Source: SAR86 cluster bacterium SAR86B (GTDB taxonomy: Bacteria > Pseudomonadota > Gammaproteobacteria > Magnimaribacterales > D2472). From it: a stretch of DNA of 64,000 nt. The notes under the pieces were generated by a model, which was not told the origin of the DNA, searched no databases, and worked only from the letters and a program-made list of their open reading frames with translations. Both the position numbers and the translations under genes were made by a program. This document shows positions 10,712 through 20,678 of the stretch, piece after piece (the first letter of the stretch is position 1; each line of letters begins with the position of its first letter). The stretch is from assembly GCA_905182885.1 (NCBI GenBank), contig CAJJCW010000001.1, positions 124,001-188,000 of the forward strand, given 5' to 3'.

Positions 10712-11626
10712 ATGAAAATTACTGCAACAGGAATAGCAACTAAATCATCTAGCGGAGAGATTCTTGATGTATTTTTTCCTATTATTAATTTTGATGGCAA
10801 AACAACAGACATTCATTCCTTGGGAGAAGTCAGCTCCTCTAAAGAGATTATAGAAATTTCATGGGATGAGAGTGATCTTAATTCACCTGTAAAAGATGTC
10901 TGCTCCGCATATCTTAAGCTTCACCTTCTTTCTTATAAATTTGTTCTTCCCAACTCTATTAACCTTGATGGAATGTTTGGCGCCCTTCCTAATGTCGCTT
11001 GGACAAATCATGGACCCATTTCCATAGATGAAATTGATAAAAAATTGCTTGAATCTAAGCAAAAAAATATAAACCTTTATGTTAGATCGCTTGATAAATT
11101 TCCTTGCTTAACTGATTACATAATCCCAAGAAATGTCAGGATAGCAGATGCATCCAGGGTAAGACTTGGAGCTTATATAGCAGAAGGTACAACTGTTATG
11201 CATGAAGGCTTTATTAACTTTAATGCCGGCACTCTAGGCAAAGCTATGATAGAGGGAAGAATATCAGCCGGGGTCGTTATTGGTGATAACTCAGATCTTG
11301 GTGGTGGATGCAGTACTATGGGGACACTGTCTGGTGGCAATGATATAAAAATTTCAGTTGGTGAAAATTGTTTACTAGGAGCAAATTCTGGTCTTGGAAT
11401 CCCTCTTGGAAATAATTGTATAATTGAAGCTGGTTTATATATTACTGGCGGAACAAAAATAGAGCTATTTGATGAAACTAATTCATCTAAAGGTATTTAT
11501 AAAGGTGCAGAATTGTCTGGCTTATCTGATCTAGTCTTTATAAGGAATTCTTTAAATGGAGCAGTTATAGCAAGGCCAAATAAATCATCAGTAGAATTAA
11601 ATACCGAATTACATTCCAATGATTAA
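10712..11626 (+). CDS. dapD: 2,3,4,5-tetrahydropyridine-2,6-dicarboxylate N-succinyltransferase (long DapD type)
   Basis: Succinylates tetrahydrodipicolinate in the lysine/DAP branch. It resembles the longer DapD class of Pseudomonas and actinobacteria rather than the 274-residue E. coli form. A left-handed beta-helix of hexapeptide repeats spans about residues 140-255, with landmarks RLGAYIAEGTTVMHEGF, NAGTLG, EGRISAGVVIGDNSDLGGG and GANSGLGIPLG. 304 residues. The next step but one, DapE, overlaps its end by 8 bases. Intact. Confidence 0.93.
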   Translation: MKITATGIATKSSSGEILDVFFPIINFDGKTTDIHSLGEVSSSKEIIEISWDESDLNSPVKDVCSAYLKLHLLSYKFVLPNSINLDGMFGALPNVAWTNHGPISIDEIDKKLLESKQKNINLYVRSLDKFPCLTDYIIPRNVRIADASRVRLGAYIAEGTTVMHEGFINFNAGTLGKAMIEGRISAGVVIGDNSDLGGGCSTMGTLSGGNDIKISVGENCLLGANSGLGIPLGNNCIIEAGLYITGGTKIELFDETNSSKGIYKGAELSGLSDLVFIRNSLNGAVIARPNKSSVELNTELHSND

Positions 11627-12749
11627 ATTTCTTCAAGATCTTATACAAATTGAATCCCTTTCTCCAAGAGATGAAGGTTGCTTTGATATTATTGAAGATA
11701 GGCTTAATAAGCTGAATTTTAATTGTGAAAGAATTAATTATTTAAATGTAGAAAATCTTTACGCCACTTTTGGTGACAAAGGTAAATTGTTTTGCTTTCT
11801 TGGACATACCGACGTAGTGCCAACTGGACCTGTTGAAAAATGGACATATCCACCCTTCTCTGGTCATATTGAAGGCGATCTATTATACGGAAGAGGCACA
11901 GCGGATATGAAAGGGTCAATTGCAGCTTTTCTAGAATCTCTAGATGAATTCTTTGCTACCAATCCAAATCTTAATTTTAGAATTGCTATTTTGTTGACGT
12001 CTAATGAGGAAGGAGATGCTGAAGATGGCTTTATAGATAAGATAGTGGATGACATGATCGAAAGAGATGAAAGAATTGACTTGTGCCTTGTTGGTGAGCC
12101 CACTTCATATGAAAAAATAGGTGATAGCGTCAGGATTGGAAGAAGAGGATCATTAGGTGGTTCTTTAAAGATATTAGGTAAACAAGGGCATATTGCCTAT
12201 CCGGAAAACGTAAATAATCCAATATTTTCAGCAAGTGATGTAATAGTGGAACTAAAGAACACAATTTGGGATAATGGCAACGCCATTTTCCAACCTACTA
12301 GCTTTCAAATATCCAATATTCACTCTGGAACAGGAGCTAAGAACGTTGTTCCTGGTGAATTGGATATGTTTTTTAATTTTAGATACTCAACTGAGTCTAC
12401 TCAGGAAACACTGGTAAATGAATTTGAGTCTATTCTTAAAAAATTAAATATAGAATATGAAATTAACTGGAGACTGAGCGGTCTTCCGTATCTGACAACA
12501 GAAGATAACTTGAAAGATGTAGTTGTAAAATCAATTGAAAATATTGCTGGCTATACTCCAGACTTAAATGCTAAAGGGGGGACATCAGATGGAAGGTTTG
12601 TTGCAAAAATGGGTACAGAGATTGTTGAGCTTGGACCTTTAAATGATACTATTCATCAAATAGATGAGCATATAAAAATATCAGAATTATGGACCCTTAA
12701 AAATATCTATACAGATATTCTTAAAGGCCTTAATTCAAAACTTTCTTAA
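11619..12749 (+). CDS. dapE: Succinyl-diaminopimelate desuccinylase
   Basis: Zinc-dependent M20-family amidohydrolase that removes succinate from N-succinyl-L,L-DAP. Metal-site motifs: GHTDVVPTG (first His), GRGTADMKG (bridging Asp), SNEEGDAEDG (catalytic and metal Glu), VGEPTS, and the C-terminal IHQIDEH. 376 residues matches the family (about 375). The start overlaps dapD by 8 bases, so the two DAP genes are coupled. It converges on the POT transporter gene with only 3 bases between. Confidence 0.96.
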   Translation: MIKFLQDLIQIESLSPRDEGCFDIIEDRLNKLNFNCERINYLNVENLYATFGDKGKLFCFLGHTDVVPTGPVEKWTYPPFSGHIEGDLLYGRGTADMKGSIAAFLESLDEFFATNPNLNFRIAILLTSNEEGDAEDGFIDKIVDDMIERDERIDLCLVGEPTSYEKIGDSVRIGRRGSLGGSLKILGKQGHIAYPENVNNPIFSASDVIVELKNTIWDNGNAIFQPTSFQISNIHSGTGAKNVVPGELDMFFNFRYSTESTQETLVNEFESILKKLNIEYEINWRLSGLPYLTTEDNLKDVVVKSIENIAGYTPDLNAKGGTSDGRFVAKMGTEIVELGPLNDTIHQIDEHIKISELWTLKNIYTDILKGLNSKLS

Positions 12750-12752
12750 ACC

Positions 12753-14225
12753 TTAAGAACTTTTTTCTCTCGACTTGAATAGAAACGACATTGCAATTAA
12801 TAGAACTGCTATAACTGCATAATATTGAATCATGAAAGTAAATATTGGCTGTACCGAGCTCAACCCATCAACTGTTGCATCTCCACCAAGAAGTCCTGCA
12901 AGCACTCCGCCAATTGCAGAAGCCAAGAACCACAAACCAAACATCTGCCCCATGTATCTTTTTGGAGAATACTTAGAAAAAGCAGATAAACCTATAGGAG
13001 ACAGAGCTAGCTCACCCCATGTTTGAAGCAAGTAAGTAAGCAAAAGCCATCTCATTCCTACTGGAGCCGAAACCATTGCCAGTTGAACCGCATAAACCAT
13101 GACCATAAAACTAATTGCCATAAATATTAGGCCAATAGCAAACTTGATAGGTAAGGATGGATCCATATTTATTCTTGCCAAATGAGCCCAAATTCCGGCA
13201 AAAATTGGAGCAAAAGTTACAACGAATATTGGATTAGCAAACTGAAGCCATCCTATTGGGATAATAAAGCCTGCTACAGATAGATCTGTATAATCCCTAG
13301 CAAAAATACTCAACGAACTTGCTGATTGATCAAAGCCTGACCAGAAAGCAGCAGCTCCTATAAATAATACAAATAGAAGTAATAAATTCTTTTTCTCAGA
13401 AGGTGAAAGTCCTGCAAAAGAATATAAATAGAGAAAGTATGCACCAGCAACAATTGTTAAAAAGTAAGCAAAATTCTCTGCAAAAACTCTTGGTTCAATT
13501 GTAATAAGACCAAGCAAGCCACAACCTATAACAGCAAACATAAGAACTAAACTTAATTTAGTCCATTTGATATATCCTGCTCTTTTTGATTCATCCATAT
13601 CATTTGGGAATTCACCTGCTGAACCAAGAAGATGTCTAAATTGAATATATTGATATACTCCAAAAGCCATGCCAATACCTGCTGCTCCAAAACCATAATG
13701 CCAACCTATTTTTTCTCCTAAATAAGAACAAATCAAGAAACCTAAAGTAGAGCCAATATTGATAGACATATAAAAGATTGTGTAGCCTGAATCTCTTCTC
13801 TTATCATTATCGCCATATAAATTACCAACTATTGTTGAAATATTTCCTTTTAAAAGGCCTGTTCCTAGGACAACAAAGACTAAACCTAAGAAAAATGTTT
13901 GCTCTACCGGTATAGCAAGAATAAAATGACCAAGTGCGATTATGATTGCTCCAAGAAGAACTGCTTTCTGATGCCCTAAAATATTATCAGCAATCCAGCC
14001 CCCTGGAACTACCATAAAGTAAACCATTCCAACATATATTCCATAAATTGCATTCGCGTCCATTGCAGACAAGCCCATGCCTGGATTGAATCCTGCCAAT
14101 GATCCTGTCATGTAAAGGACTAGTAAAGCCCTCATTCCGTAGTAAGACATCCTCTCCCACATTTCTGTCAGAAATAATGTTCTAAGCCCAATTGGATGAC
14201 CAAAAAACCCGGTATCTTTATTCAT
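12753..14225 (-). CDS. POT/PTR-family proton-dependent oligopeptide transporter
   Basis: Inner-membrane MFS-type symporter that imports di- and tripeptides with protons. The POT signature ExxERxxYY appears as EMWERMSYYGMRALLVLY near the N terminus; the second family motif GGWIADNILGHQKAVLLG follows TM2 and FYMSINIGSTLG marks TM5. About 12-14 hydrophobic helices are visible in 490 residues, the family length. Its promoter lies in the 40-base gap shared with the divergent RDD gene. The exact substrate cannot be told from sequence. Confidence 0.93.
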   Translation of the reverse strand: MNKDTGFFGHPIGLRTLFLTEMWERMSYYGMRALLVLYMTGSLAGFNPGMGLSAMDANAIYGIYVGMVYFMVVPGGWIADNILGHQKAVLLGAIIIALGHFILAIPVEQTFFLGLVFVVLGTGLLKGNISTIVGNLYGDNDKRRDSGYTIFYMSINIGSTLGFLICSYLGEKIGWHYGFGAAGIGMAFGVYQYIQFRHLLGSAGEFPNDMDESKRAGYIKWTKLSLVLMFAVIGCGLLGLITIEPRVFAENFAYFLTIVAGAYFLYLYSFAGLSPSEKKNLLLLFVLFIGAAAFWSGFDQSASSLSIFARDYTDLSVAGFIIPIGWLQFANPIFVVTFAPIFAGIWAHLARINMDPSLPIKFAIGLIFMAISFMVMVYAVQLAMVSAPVGMRWLLLTYLLQTWGELALSPIGLSAFSKYSPKRYMGQMFGLWFLASAIGGVLAGLLGGDATVDGLSSVQPIFTFMIQYYAVIAVLLIAMSFLFKSREKSS

Positions 14226-14265
14226 AATGATTTATTCTTTTAAGTAATTTAATTACTATAGCAAA

Positions 14266-14676
14266 ATGAATCTAAAATCCCACACCATTTTTCCATTAAA
14301 AAGAATTGCGGCAACTATTTATGATCTCTTTCTTCTGCTAGGAGTCTGGTTTGGTGTTGGGTCTATTGCTTTATGGATGAATAATGGAGAAATATTAAAT
14401 CCATGGCTAGGGCTTTTAATTGTTTTCATTAGTACCTGGGCTTTCTATAGTTACTTTTGGACCCATGGAAATAAAACACTGGGAATGGCTATATGGAAAG
14501 TAGAAATTTACAGCTTCGATGGGAATAAAGTCAATCTTCGTCAAACTTCAATTAGATTTATAGCAAACCTTTTTATATTTAGCTTGGCCGGGCTTCCGCT
14601 TATTGGAATATACTTTTCTTCGAACGGCCATTCACTTAGCGATATATTATCTAAAACAGGTTTAAGACATATTTAG
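14266..14676 (+). CDS. RDD-family membrane protein
   Basis: Small 136-residue membrane protein with three hydrophobic stretches (about residues 20-40, 45-65, 105-125). The RDD family's conserved Arg and Asp are visible as KRIAATIYD in the first helix region. TLGMAIWKVEIY is the typical central RDD segment and LSDILSKTGLR its C-terminal end. The function of such short RDD proteins is not settled. Its TAG stop interlocks with the lptG stop in a shared TTAG. Confidence 0.85.
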   Translation: MNLKSHTIFPLKRIAATIYDLFLLLGVWFGVGSIALWMNNGEILNPWLGLLIVFISTWAFYSYFWTHGNKTLGMAIWKVEIYSFDGNKVNLRQTSIRFIANLFIFSLAGLPLIGIYFSSNGHSLSDILSKTGLRHI

Positions 14677-15722
14677 ATTTTTTTATATAAATAGGTGCTA
14701 GCTATCAATAGTAGAATTGCTGGTGCAATCACACCAATAAAAATTGGGTAACTAAAAGATATAAAAAAGCTTATTGAAAAATCTTGAATTACTTTATAAA
14801 CAAACCCACCAACAACAGCTAAAACTATTCGTGATGCAGGAGAGGAGTCTCGAAGAGAGCTAAATATGAAAGATCCAAAAAATATTATTATTGCCAAAAT
14901 AGAAAATGGATAAAAAATTCTTTTATAAAAAGATTTATCAAGGTGCATTCTAAATAGCTGATCTTCTTTTACTAAGTTGCCCCTAAGTAGTAGTCGATAT
15001 TTTCTTACATCTCCGATACTTAGATTTTCAATATCATTAAAAGATACCCTAGCCACCAAAGGAAACAGGAAATCTTCAAATGCCCCAGTATTGCTTTGAC
15101 CATTAAAGCTATGAAACAACAGCGTGTCGTCAAATATAATTCTATTTTTACTTATTTTTGCAGAGCTTGCTGTTTTAAAATAGAGGACTTTATTTGATGC
15201 TAATTTAACAAATTTTACGTTAAAAATAGTGTCGCTGGTTATATTGGTATAGCTTATTAATAAGTTCTCATCCTTCACCCATTGGATATTAGAAGATACT
15301 TCCTGGCTGCTACTCAACTTCAAACTCTTTTCAATCTGAGAGTTTAAATGGATTTCTCTAAATGCTAATTCATCTATAAGTAGAAAAGAAAAAACTAAAA
15401 TCATTGGTCCTATCGAACTAATTAGAATAATTTGAATAGGTGATTTGCCGCTAGATCTAAGAACATTTAGATTGCCCTCTTGATGGGAAATGCCAAGTGA
15501 AATCATCACACCTAATAGACAAGCTCCTTCTAAAAAATTCATTGCACTATGTGGCATGGATAGAAAGACATATTTCAAAGCAGAAATAAAAGTATAGGTA
15601 TCTGATAGATTTTCTAGCTCTGAAATAAAATTAAAAACTAAATCAAGTAAGGCAAATATTGTAAAGATAAAAAATGAGATAAGAAATGATCTCTTGATAA
15701 GATATTTATTAAAGATCTTCAT
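14673..15722 (-). CDS. lptG: LPS export ABC transporter permease LptG
   Basis: One of two permeases that, with LptB, lift LPS from the inner membrane onto the LptC-LptA bridge. Six membrane helices flank a periplasmic beta-jellyroll, as in the LptF/LptG family. I start at ATG 15722 (MKIFNKYLIKR), where TGATG couples it to the lptF stop and GGTGA stands just upstream; the ORF track starts 5 codons earlier at 15737 (MAGDL), which is also possible. 349 residues, near the E. coli length. The C terminus ends in the shared TTAG with the RDD gene. Confidence 0.94.
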   Translation of the reverse strand: MKIFNKYLIKRSFLISFFIFTIFALLDLVFNFISELENLSDTYTFISALKYVFLSMPHSAMNFLEGACLLGVMISLGISHQEGNLNVLRSSGKSPIQIILISSIGPMILVFSFLLIDELAFREIHLNSQIEKSLKLSSSQEVSSNIQWVKDENLLISYTNITSDTIFNVKFVKLASNKVLYFKTASSAKISKNRIIFDDTLLFHSFNGQSNTGAFEDFLFPLVARVSFNDIENLSIGDVRKYRLLLRGNLVKEDQLFRMHLDKSFYKRIFYPFSILAIIIFFGSFIFSSLRDSSPASRIVLAVVGGFVYKVIQDFSISFFISFSYPIFIGVIAPAILLLIASTYLYKKI

Positions 15723-16858
15723 CAGATCACCAGCCATAAAAATAAAAGAATTAGGGTTATGCCAGTAAGATATTTTAGATAGATATTCTCTCTTATACTT
15801 ATCGCAGAAGCATTATTAAAACTAATATTATCTTTAAAAATATAACATACTAAAAATAGGCAAAAAAGAAGATGCACCCACCACAATCCAATGCCTGAAG
15901 ATGGATTGTCTGCAATAGACTCCCTTCCATAAATCAAAAGACTTAAATAAGTTACATAAACAAGCATGCCCGGAAGTATTACTGAAAACCTTCCCTGTCT
16001 TGGCTTAACTGCTCCCATATAAACACCCATGAAAAGAAGGACTATTATGGTAAAAGGTATTGATATACTCCACTGAAGAGAGGCGCTGTCTGAGGTAGAT
16101 GAGTAATCAAATATTTTTGATAGACTTACTCCGGAGATTTGATTTACATCGCCATCTAAAGATAATTTAAATTCTCCAAACGTCGAAACAAGCTGAGAGG
16201 AGTTAGAAAAAATACCTTTATACAAAGATCCATCTAAAAAATTCAGATCTAGATCATTTCCATTTTCTTTAACAATTAATTCATCTGCCAAAACTAAAAA
16301 AGAGTTATCACCATTTGGCTGAAATAGTTTGACACCTTTTAGACTAGTTTCCTCTGCATCTTCTACATAAATAAATCCACTGCCATCTTTGAGAGAAAAT
16401 AATTTTTTAGATTGAAGTGCTTCAATTTGCTCTTCAAATGAATCTATTGAAAGCATCTCTTGAGATAAAGCTTTGGTGTATGGAGCTACATACAAACTTA
16501 ATATTAGAGTTATAAGAAAATAAATGATTGCTTGAGGTGCTAAAAATCTAACTAAATCAATGGGAGCAAGTCCTATAGAAAAAAAACCATAAATCTCCCT
16601 TTCAGCATAAAGCCTGCTAACAGTAATAAGGATTCCAAGAAAAAATGATAAAGGAATTAAAAGAGTTATAAAATCTGGGAACCTCAGCGCAACAACACTC
16701 ATTATAATACCAGGATCTATGTATCCCTCTGCAGCTTGCTCAAAATACCCTACAACCCTTGAACCAACCACTAATAGAAAAAAAATTAATAGGATGCTAA
16801 GTGAAGATTTTAGAACCTCCATATTCAGACTTTTTGAAAGAATATTTTTTTTATACAT
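15722..16858 (-). CDS. lptF: LPS export ABC transporter permease LptF
   Basis: Partner permease of LptG. Helices flank a periplasmic domain (about residues 115-250). The segment LKSSLSILLIFFLLVVGSRVV aligns with the first helix of E. coli LptF. The ORF track starts at 16909, but alignment to the family favours the internal ATG at 16858 (MYKKNILSK), which also leaves 67 bases for promoters between lptF and the divergent pepA. The lptF-lptG pair divergent from pepA is the same arrangement as in E. coli. Choice of start is moderately sure, identity is sure. Confidence 0.93.
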   Translation of the reverse strand: MYKKNILSKSLNMEVLKSSLSILLIFFLLVVGSRVVGYFEQAAEGYIDPGIIMSVVALRFPDFITLLIPLSFFLGILITVSRLYAEREIYGFFSIGLAPIDLVRFLAPQAIIYFLITLILSLYVAPYTKALSQEMLSIDSFEEQIEALQSKKLFSLKDGSGFIYVEDAEETSLKGVKLFQPNGDNSFLVLADELIVKENGNDLDLNFLDGSLYKGIFSNSSQLVSTFGEFKLSLDGDVNQISGVSLSKIFDYSSTSDSASLQWSISIPFTIIVLLFMGVYMGAVKPRQGRFSVILPGMLVYVTYLSLLIYGRESIADNPSSGIGLWWVHLLFCLFLVCYIFKDNISFNNASAISIRENIYLKYLTGITLILLFLWLVI

Positions 16859-16925
16859 GCCTTGAGAACTATGATGCATTACAATATTTATCTTATCAGT
16901 AAATTCCATAATTAGGAGACCTTAA

Positions 16926-18443
16926 ATGGCATATAAAGTTTTAACTAACATTTCATTACAAGATACATCAACAACTAGTTTGAAGGCTTTAAAAACCGAC
17001 ATGCTAGTATTGGTAATTAACAAGGATACTAAAAATGATCCATCCTTTAAAGACCTAGATAAAGCTTCTAAAAGCTATCTATCAAAAACAATAGCATCAC
17101 ATTTAAAAGAAGCTGGGTCTTCTATGCTACTTCCAAAGGTAAATGACATTACAGCAGAAAATATTCTTTTAGTTAAAGGTCTAGAGAAAGATACTCCAAT
17201 GCATAAATGGTTGAACATGTATAAAGTAATTGCTAAAAAAGGAAACCAACTTAGCTCTAAAGATTTATCAGTTATGTTCGGTACTGCATGTCCTGAAGGC
17301 AAAGATTCTCTATGGATGATTGAAATGATAGCCAAGACAATAGAGTCAAATGTTTATATCTTTTCTGAAACAAAAAATAAAACAGCTAAGAAGCCATCTG
17401 TAAAAAAACTAACTATATTAACTACCGGTCTATCTGGGTCTAATCTTACAAAAGCAAAACAAGCTGCTAAAAAAGGATATGCCATCGGTGAGGGCGTTAA
17501 TACTGCTAAATATCTTGGTGATCTTCCAGCAAATCATTGCACTCCAGTAATAATTGAAAAGAAAGTTAAAGCTATGACTAAGGACTTCCCTAAATTAAAA
17601 GTTAAATCTTTTAATGAAAAAGATATGGAGAAATTAGGCATGGGTTCATTTCTTAGCGTCTCAGCAGGAAGTATAGAGCCGGCTAGAATGATGGTTATAG
17701 AGTACAAAGGAGGCAAGCCTTCAGAAAAACCTATAGCGCTTGTTGGAAAAGGAGTAACTTTTGATACAGGTGGTGTCTCTATTAAGCCTAGTCCCGGTAT
17801 GGATGAAATGAAATGGGATATGTGCGGAGCTGCAACAGTATTTGGTGTTATGTCTACTCTAGCAAGATTGGATGCTAACGTTAATGTTGTTGGTGTTATG
17901 GCTTGTGCAGAAAATATGTGCTCATCGACGGCTACTAAACCAGGCGATGTTGTAACTTCAATGTCTGGTCAAACAATTGAAATCTTAAATACAGATGCAG
18001 AAGGTAGATTAATTCTTGCAGATGCCCTTACATTCGTAGGTAAATACAAACCTTCTTATGTTATTGATATGGCCACTCTTACAGGAGCAGTCGTGGTTGC
18101 TCTTGGAAGACATGCTAGTGGAGTTATGGCAAATGACCAACATCTTGCTGATATGATTATTAGTTCAGGCGAAGAGTCAGGTGATAGAGCTTGGCAGCTT
18201 CCGCTATGGGATGAGCATCAATCATGCACAAAAACATCTTATGCTGATTTAGCAAATATAGGTGGAGGAAGAGAGGCTGGAACTATTCACGCTGCTGCTT
18301 TCTTATCTAAGTTTACTAATGACTATAAATGGGCTCATATAGACATAGCTGCAACTGCATCACATAGCTCTCCTGTTAAAGCTGGAACAGGAAGACCTGT
18401 CCCACTTTTGAGTGAACTGTTGTTAAGTAAAAAGCTAAAATAG
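16926..18443 (+). CDS. pepA: Leucyl aminopeptidase PepA (M17 family)
   Basis: Di-manganese/zinc cytosolic aminopeptidase. The catalytic C-terminal domain shows GKGVTFDTGGVSIKPSPGM (metal-binding Lys and Asp), MKWDMCGAA and the family signature NTDAEGRLILADAL. 505 residues, E. coli 503. A good AGGAG lies 8 bases before the ATG. In E. coli the downstream order is pepA-holC-valS; here only 15 bases separate pepA from valS and holC is missing. PepA also acts as a DNA-binding regulator of carAB in E. coli; whether it does so here cannot be told. Confidence 0.97.
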   Translation: MAYKVLTNISLQDTSTTSLKALKTDMLVLVINKDTKNDPSFKDLDKASKSYLSKTIASHLKEAGSSMLLPKVNDITAENILLVKGLEKDTPMHKWLNMYKVIAKKGNQLSSKDLSVMFGTACPEGKDSLWMIEMIAKTIESNVYIFSETKNKTAKKPSVKKLTILTTGLSGSNLTKAKQAAKKGYAIGEGVNTAKYLGDLPANHCTPVIIEKKVKAMTKDFPKLKVKSFNEKDMEKLGMGSFLSVSAGSIEPARMMVIEYKGGKPSEKPIALVGKGVTFDTGGVSIKPSPGMDEMKWDMCGAATVFGVMSTLARLDANVNVVGVMACAENMCSSTATKPGDVVTSMSGQTIEILNTDAEGRLILADALTFVGKYKPSYVIDMATLTGAVVVALGRHASGVMANDQHLADMIISSGEESGDRAWQLPLWDEHQSCTKTSYADLANIGGGREAGTIHAAAFLSKFTNDYKWAHIDIAATASHSSPVKAGTGRPVPLLSELLLSKKLK

Positions 18444-18458
18444 AAAAATTCTAGGAAC

Positions 18459-20678
18459 ATGGATAAACAGTATCACCCTACCGAGATAGAAGAAAAGTGG
18501 GCGAAGATTTGGTCTGAGAGAAAGGTTAAAAATGAAAGTTCTACAGAGTCCTTCTCTCAAGTCATCCCACCTCCAAACGTCACTGGTACTTTGCACATGG
18601 GTCATAGCTTTCAATACGCTATTATGGATTTCTATACTAGATATAACCATATGGCAGGTAAGGACTCATACTGGCAAGTTGGCAGTGATCATGCAGGCAT
18701 TGCTACTCAAATGGTTGTTGAGAATAACTTAGCAAAAAAAGATATAACTCGAAAAGACTTAGGTAGAGAAAAATTTCTTGAAGAAGTTTGGTCTTGGAAG
18801 GATTACTCAGAAGAAAAAATTACTTCACAAATTAAAAGACTTGGAAATACCGTAGATTGGAATAAATATAGATTTACGCTTGATGATGATTTCAATGAAG
18901 CTGTTATTAAAGCTTTTGTGGAACTGCATAGAAAGGGAAAGATCTATAGAGGTTATAGACTTGTTAATTGGGATCCATCACTTAAAACAGCGGTATCTGA
19001 TTTAGAGGTTGTTAGACAAGAAAAAGATGGTTTGCTTTGGCATATAAAGTACCCAATAGAGGGAAGTGAAGACTTTATAACTGTTGCAACGACAAGACCT
19101 GAGACTATGTTTGGCGATATGGCAATTGCTGTAAATCCTGAAGATAATCGATATACCCATCTGATTGGAAAAAATATAATCCTTCCTTTTGTTGGCAGAA
19201 AAATACCTATTATTGGTGACAGTTATGTGGATATGGAATTTGGAACTGGTTGCTTAAAAATAACACCTGGACATGATTTTAATGACTATGAGATTGGTAA
19301 GAAATACTCGTTACATGAAGTAGATGGTCAAGTTAAGAGCTCCGATGTTGATAGTGATTTTGAGCCTATAAATATATTCAATGATGATGCTTGGACAAAT
19401 GACAATGTACCAGCCCCTTTTAATAATCTTGATCGCTTTAAAGTAAGGAAACTTGTTGTAGAAAAATTAACTGAGCTATCTCTTTTAGAAAAAGAAGAAA
19501 AACATCATATAAGTGTTCCCAGAGGCGAAAGATCTAATGTTGTTATAGAACCAAAATTGAGTCATCAATGGTATGTAAAAACATCTGAAATGGCAGCTAG
19601 AGCTAATGAAGCTGTAAATAATGGTGAGGTAAAATTTCACCCTCAAAACTGGGACAAAACATATTTTAATTGGATGGATAATATACAAGATTGGTGTATT
19701 AGCAGGCAAATATGGTGGGGTCACAGAATACCAGCTTGGTATGATGCTGAAGGTAATGTTTATGTAGGGCACAGTGAAGAAGAGGTAAGAACTCAATACA
19801 AGTTAGATAATAGAGAATTAAAACAAGACGATGATGTTCTAGATACATGGTTTTCTTCGAGCTTATGGCCTTTTGCCTCAATGGGCTGGCCAAATGAGAC
19901 TGATGATTTTAAGAAACATTTTCCTACATCTTTGCTAGTAACTGGTTTTGATATTATCTTTTTCTGGGTGGCAAGGATGATGATGATGAGTCTAGAATTT
20001 ACAGATCAAATACCATTCAAAGATGTTTATGTGACTGGCCTTATTCGAGATGAAAATGGGCAAAAGATGTCAAAGTCTAAAGGGAATGTTATAGATCCTT
20101 TAGATCTTATTTATGGCATATCACAAGATGAGCTAGTAGAAAAAAGAACTGCTAACTTGATGCAAGAAAAAATAGCTCAAAAAATTGAACGTAAAACAAG
20201 AAATCAATTTCCTAAAGGGATTGAGTCATATGGAACTGACGCTCTTAGAATGACATTCTTTTCTTTAGCAACACATACCAAAGATATTAGTTTTGAATTT
20301 GGTAGATTAAAAGGTTATAGAAATTTCTGCACTAAAGTTTGGAATGCTGCAAGATTTATTAATGGCTACCCCTTAGGTAATGAGTCTTTTGATCCTAAAA
20401 CTGACTCAGATAAATTAATAATGGATGAATTTCAAAAGACAAAGAATAAAATACAAAAAAATATAGAAGACTACAGATTAGATTTTGCTATTAATGAGGT
20501 TTATGAGTTCTTTTGGAGCAAGTTCTGTGATGTATATATTGAGGAATGTAAGAAGTCAGGTGAGACTGACAACCTAAGACCTATACTAAAAGAAATATTA
20601 GTAATGATGCACCCATTTGCACCTTTTATAACCGAAGAAATACATACGTTACTATTTAAGAATCAAATTATTGAATAG
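18459..20678 (+). CDS. valS: Valyl-tRNA synthetase, C-terminally shortened
   Basis: Charges tRNA-Val. Class I motifs: HMGH in PPPNVTGTLHMGHSF and KMSKS in QKMSKSKGNVIDPLDLI; the CP1 editing domain (TTRPETMFGD) lies between. It has 739 residues, against about 951 in E. coli. It closely follows the E. coli sequence up to the anticodon-binding domain (MHPFAPFITEEIHTLLF) and then ends in a stop. About 200 residues are absent: the end of that domain and the C-terminal coiled-coil arm. An intact gene on the other strand begins within 11 bases, so a sequencing frameshift is unlikely. Confidence 0.95.
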   Translation: MDKQYHPTEIEEKWAKIWSERKVKNESSTESFSQVIPPPNVTGTLHMGHSFQYAIMDFYTRYNHMAGKDSYWQVGSDHAGIATQMVVENNLAKKDITRKDLGREKFLEEVWSWKDYSEEKITSQIKRLGNTVDWNKYRFTLDDDFNEAVIKAFVELHRKGKIYRGYRLVNWDPSLKTAVSDLEVVRQEKDGLLWHIKYPIEGSEDFITVATTRPETMFGDMAIAVNPEDNRYTHLIGKNIILPFVGRKIPIIGDSYVDMEFGTGCLKITPGHDFNDYEIGKKYSLHEVDGQVKSSDVDSDFEPINIFNDDAWTNDNVPAPFNNLDRFKVRKLVVEKLTELSLLEKEEKHHISVPRGERSNVVIEPKLSHQWYVKTSEMAARANEAVNNGEVKFHPQNWDKTYFNWMDNIQDWCISRQIWWGHRIPAWYDAEGNVYVGHSEEEVRTQYKLDNRELKQDDDVLDTWFSSSLWPFASMGWPNETDDFKKHFPTSLLVTGFDIIFFWVARMMMMSLEFTDQIPFKDVYVTGLIRDENGQKMSKSKGNVIDPLDLIYGISQDELVEKRTANLMQEKIAQKIERKTRNQFPKGIESYGTDALRMTFFSLATHTKDISFEFGRLKGYRNFCTKVWNAARFINGYPLGNESFDPKTDSDKLIMDEFQKTKNKIQKNIEDYRLDFAINEVYEFFWSKFCDVYIEECKKSGETDNLRPILKEILVMMHPFAPFITEEIHTLLFKNQIIE

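Noticed and set aside
18435-18650. Minus-strand 71-residue ORF as a relocated holC
   Set aside because: It is antisense to the start of valS and has no HolC resemblance.
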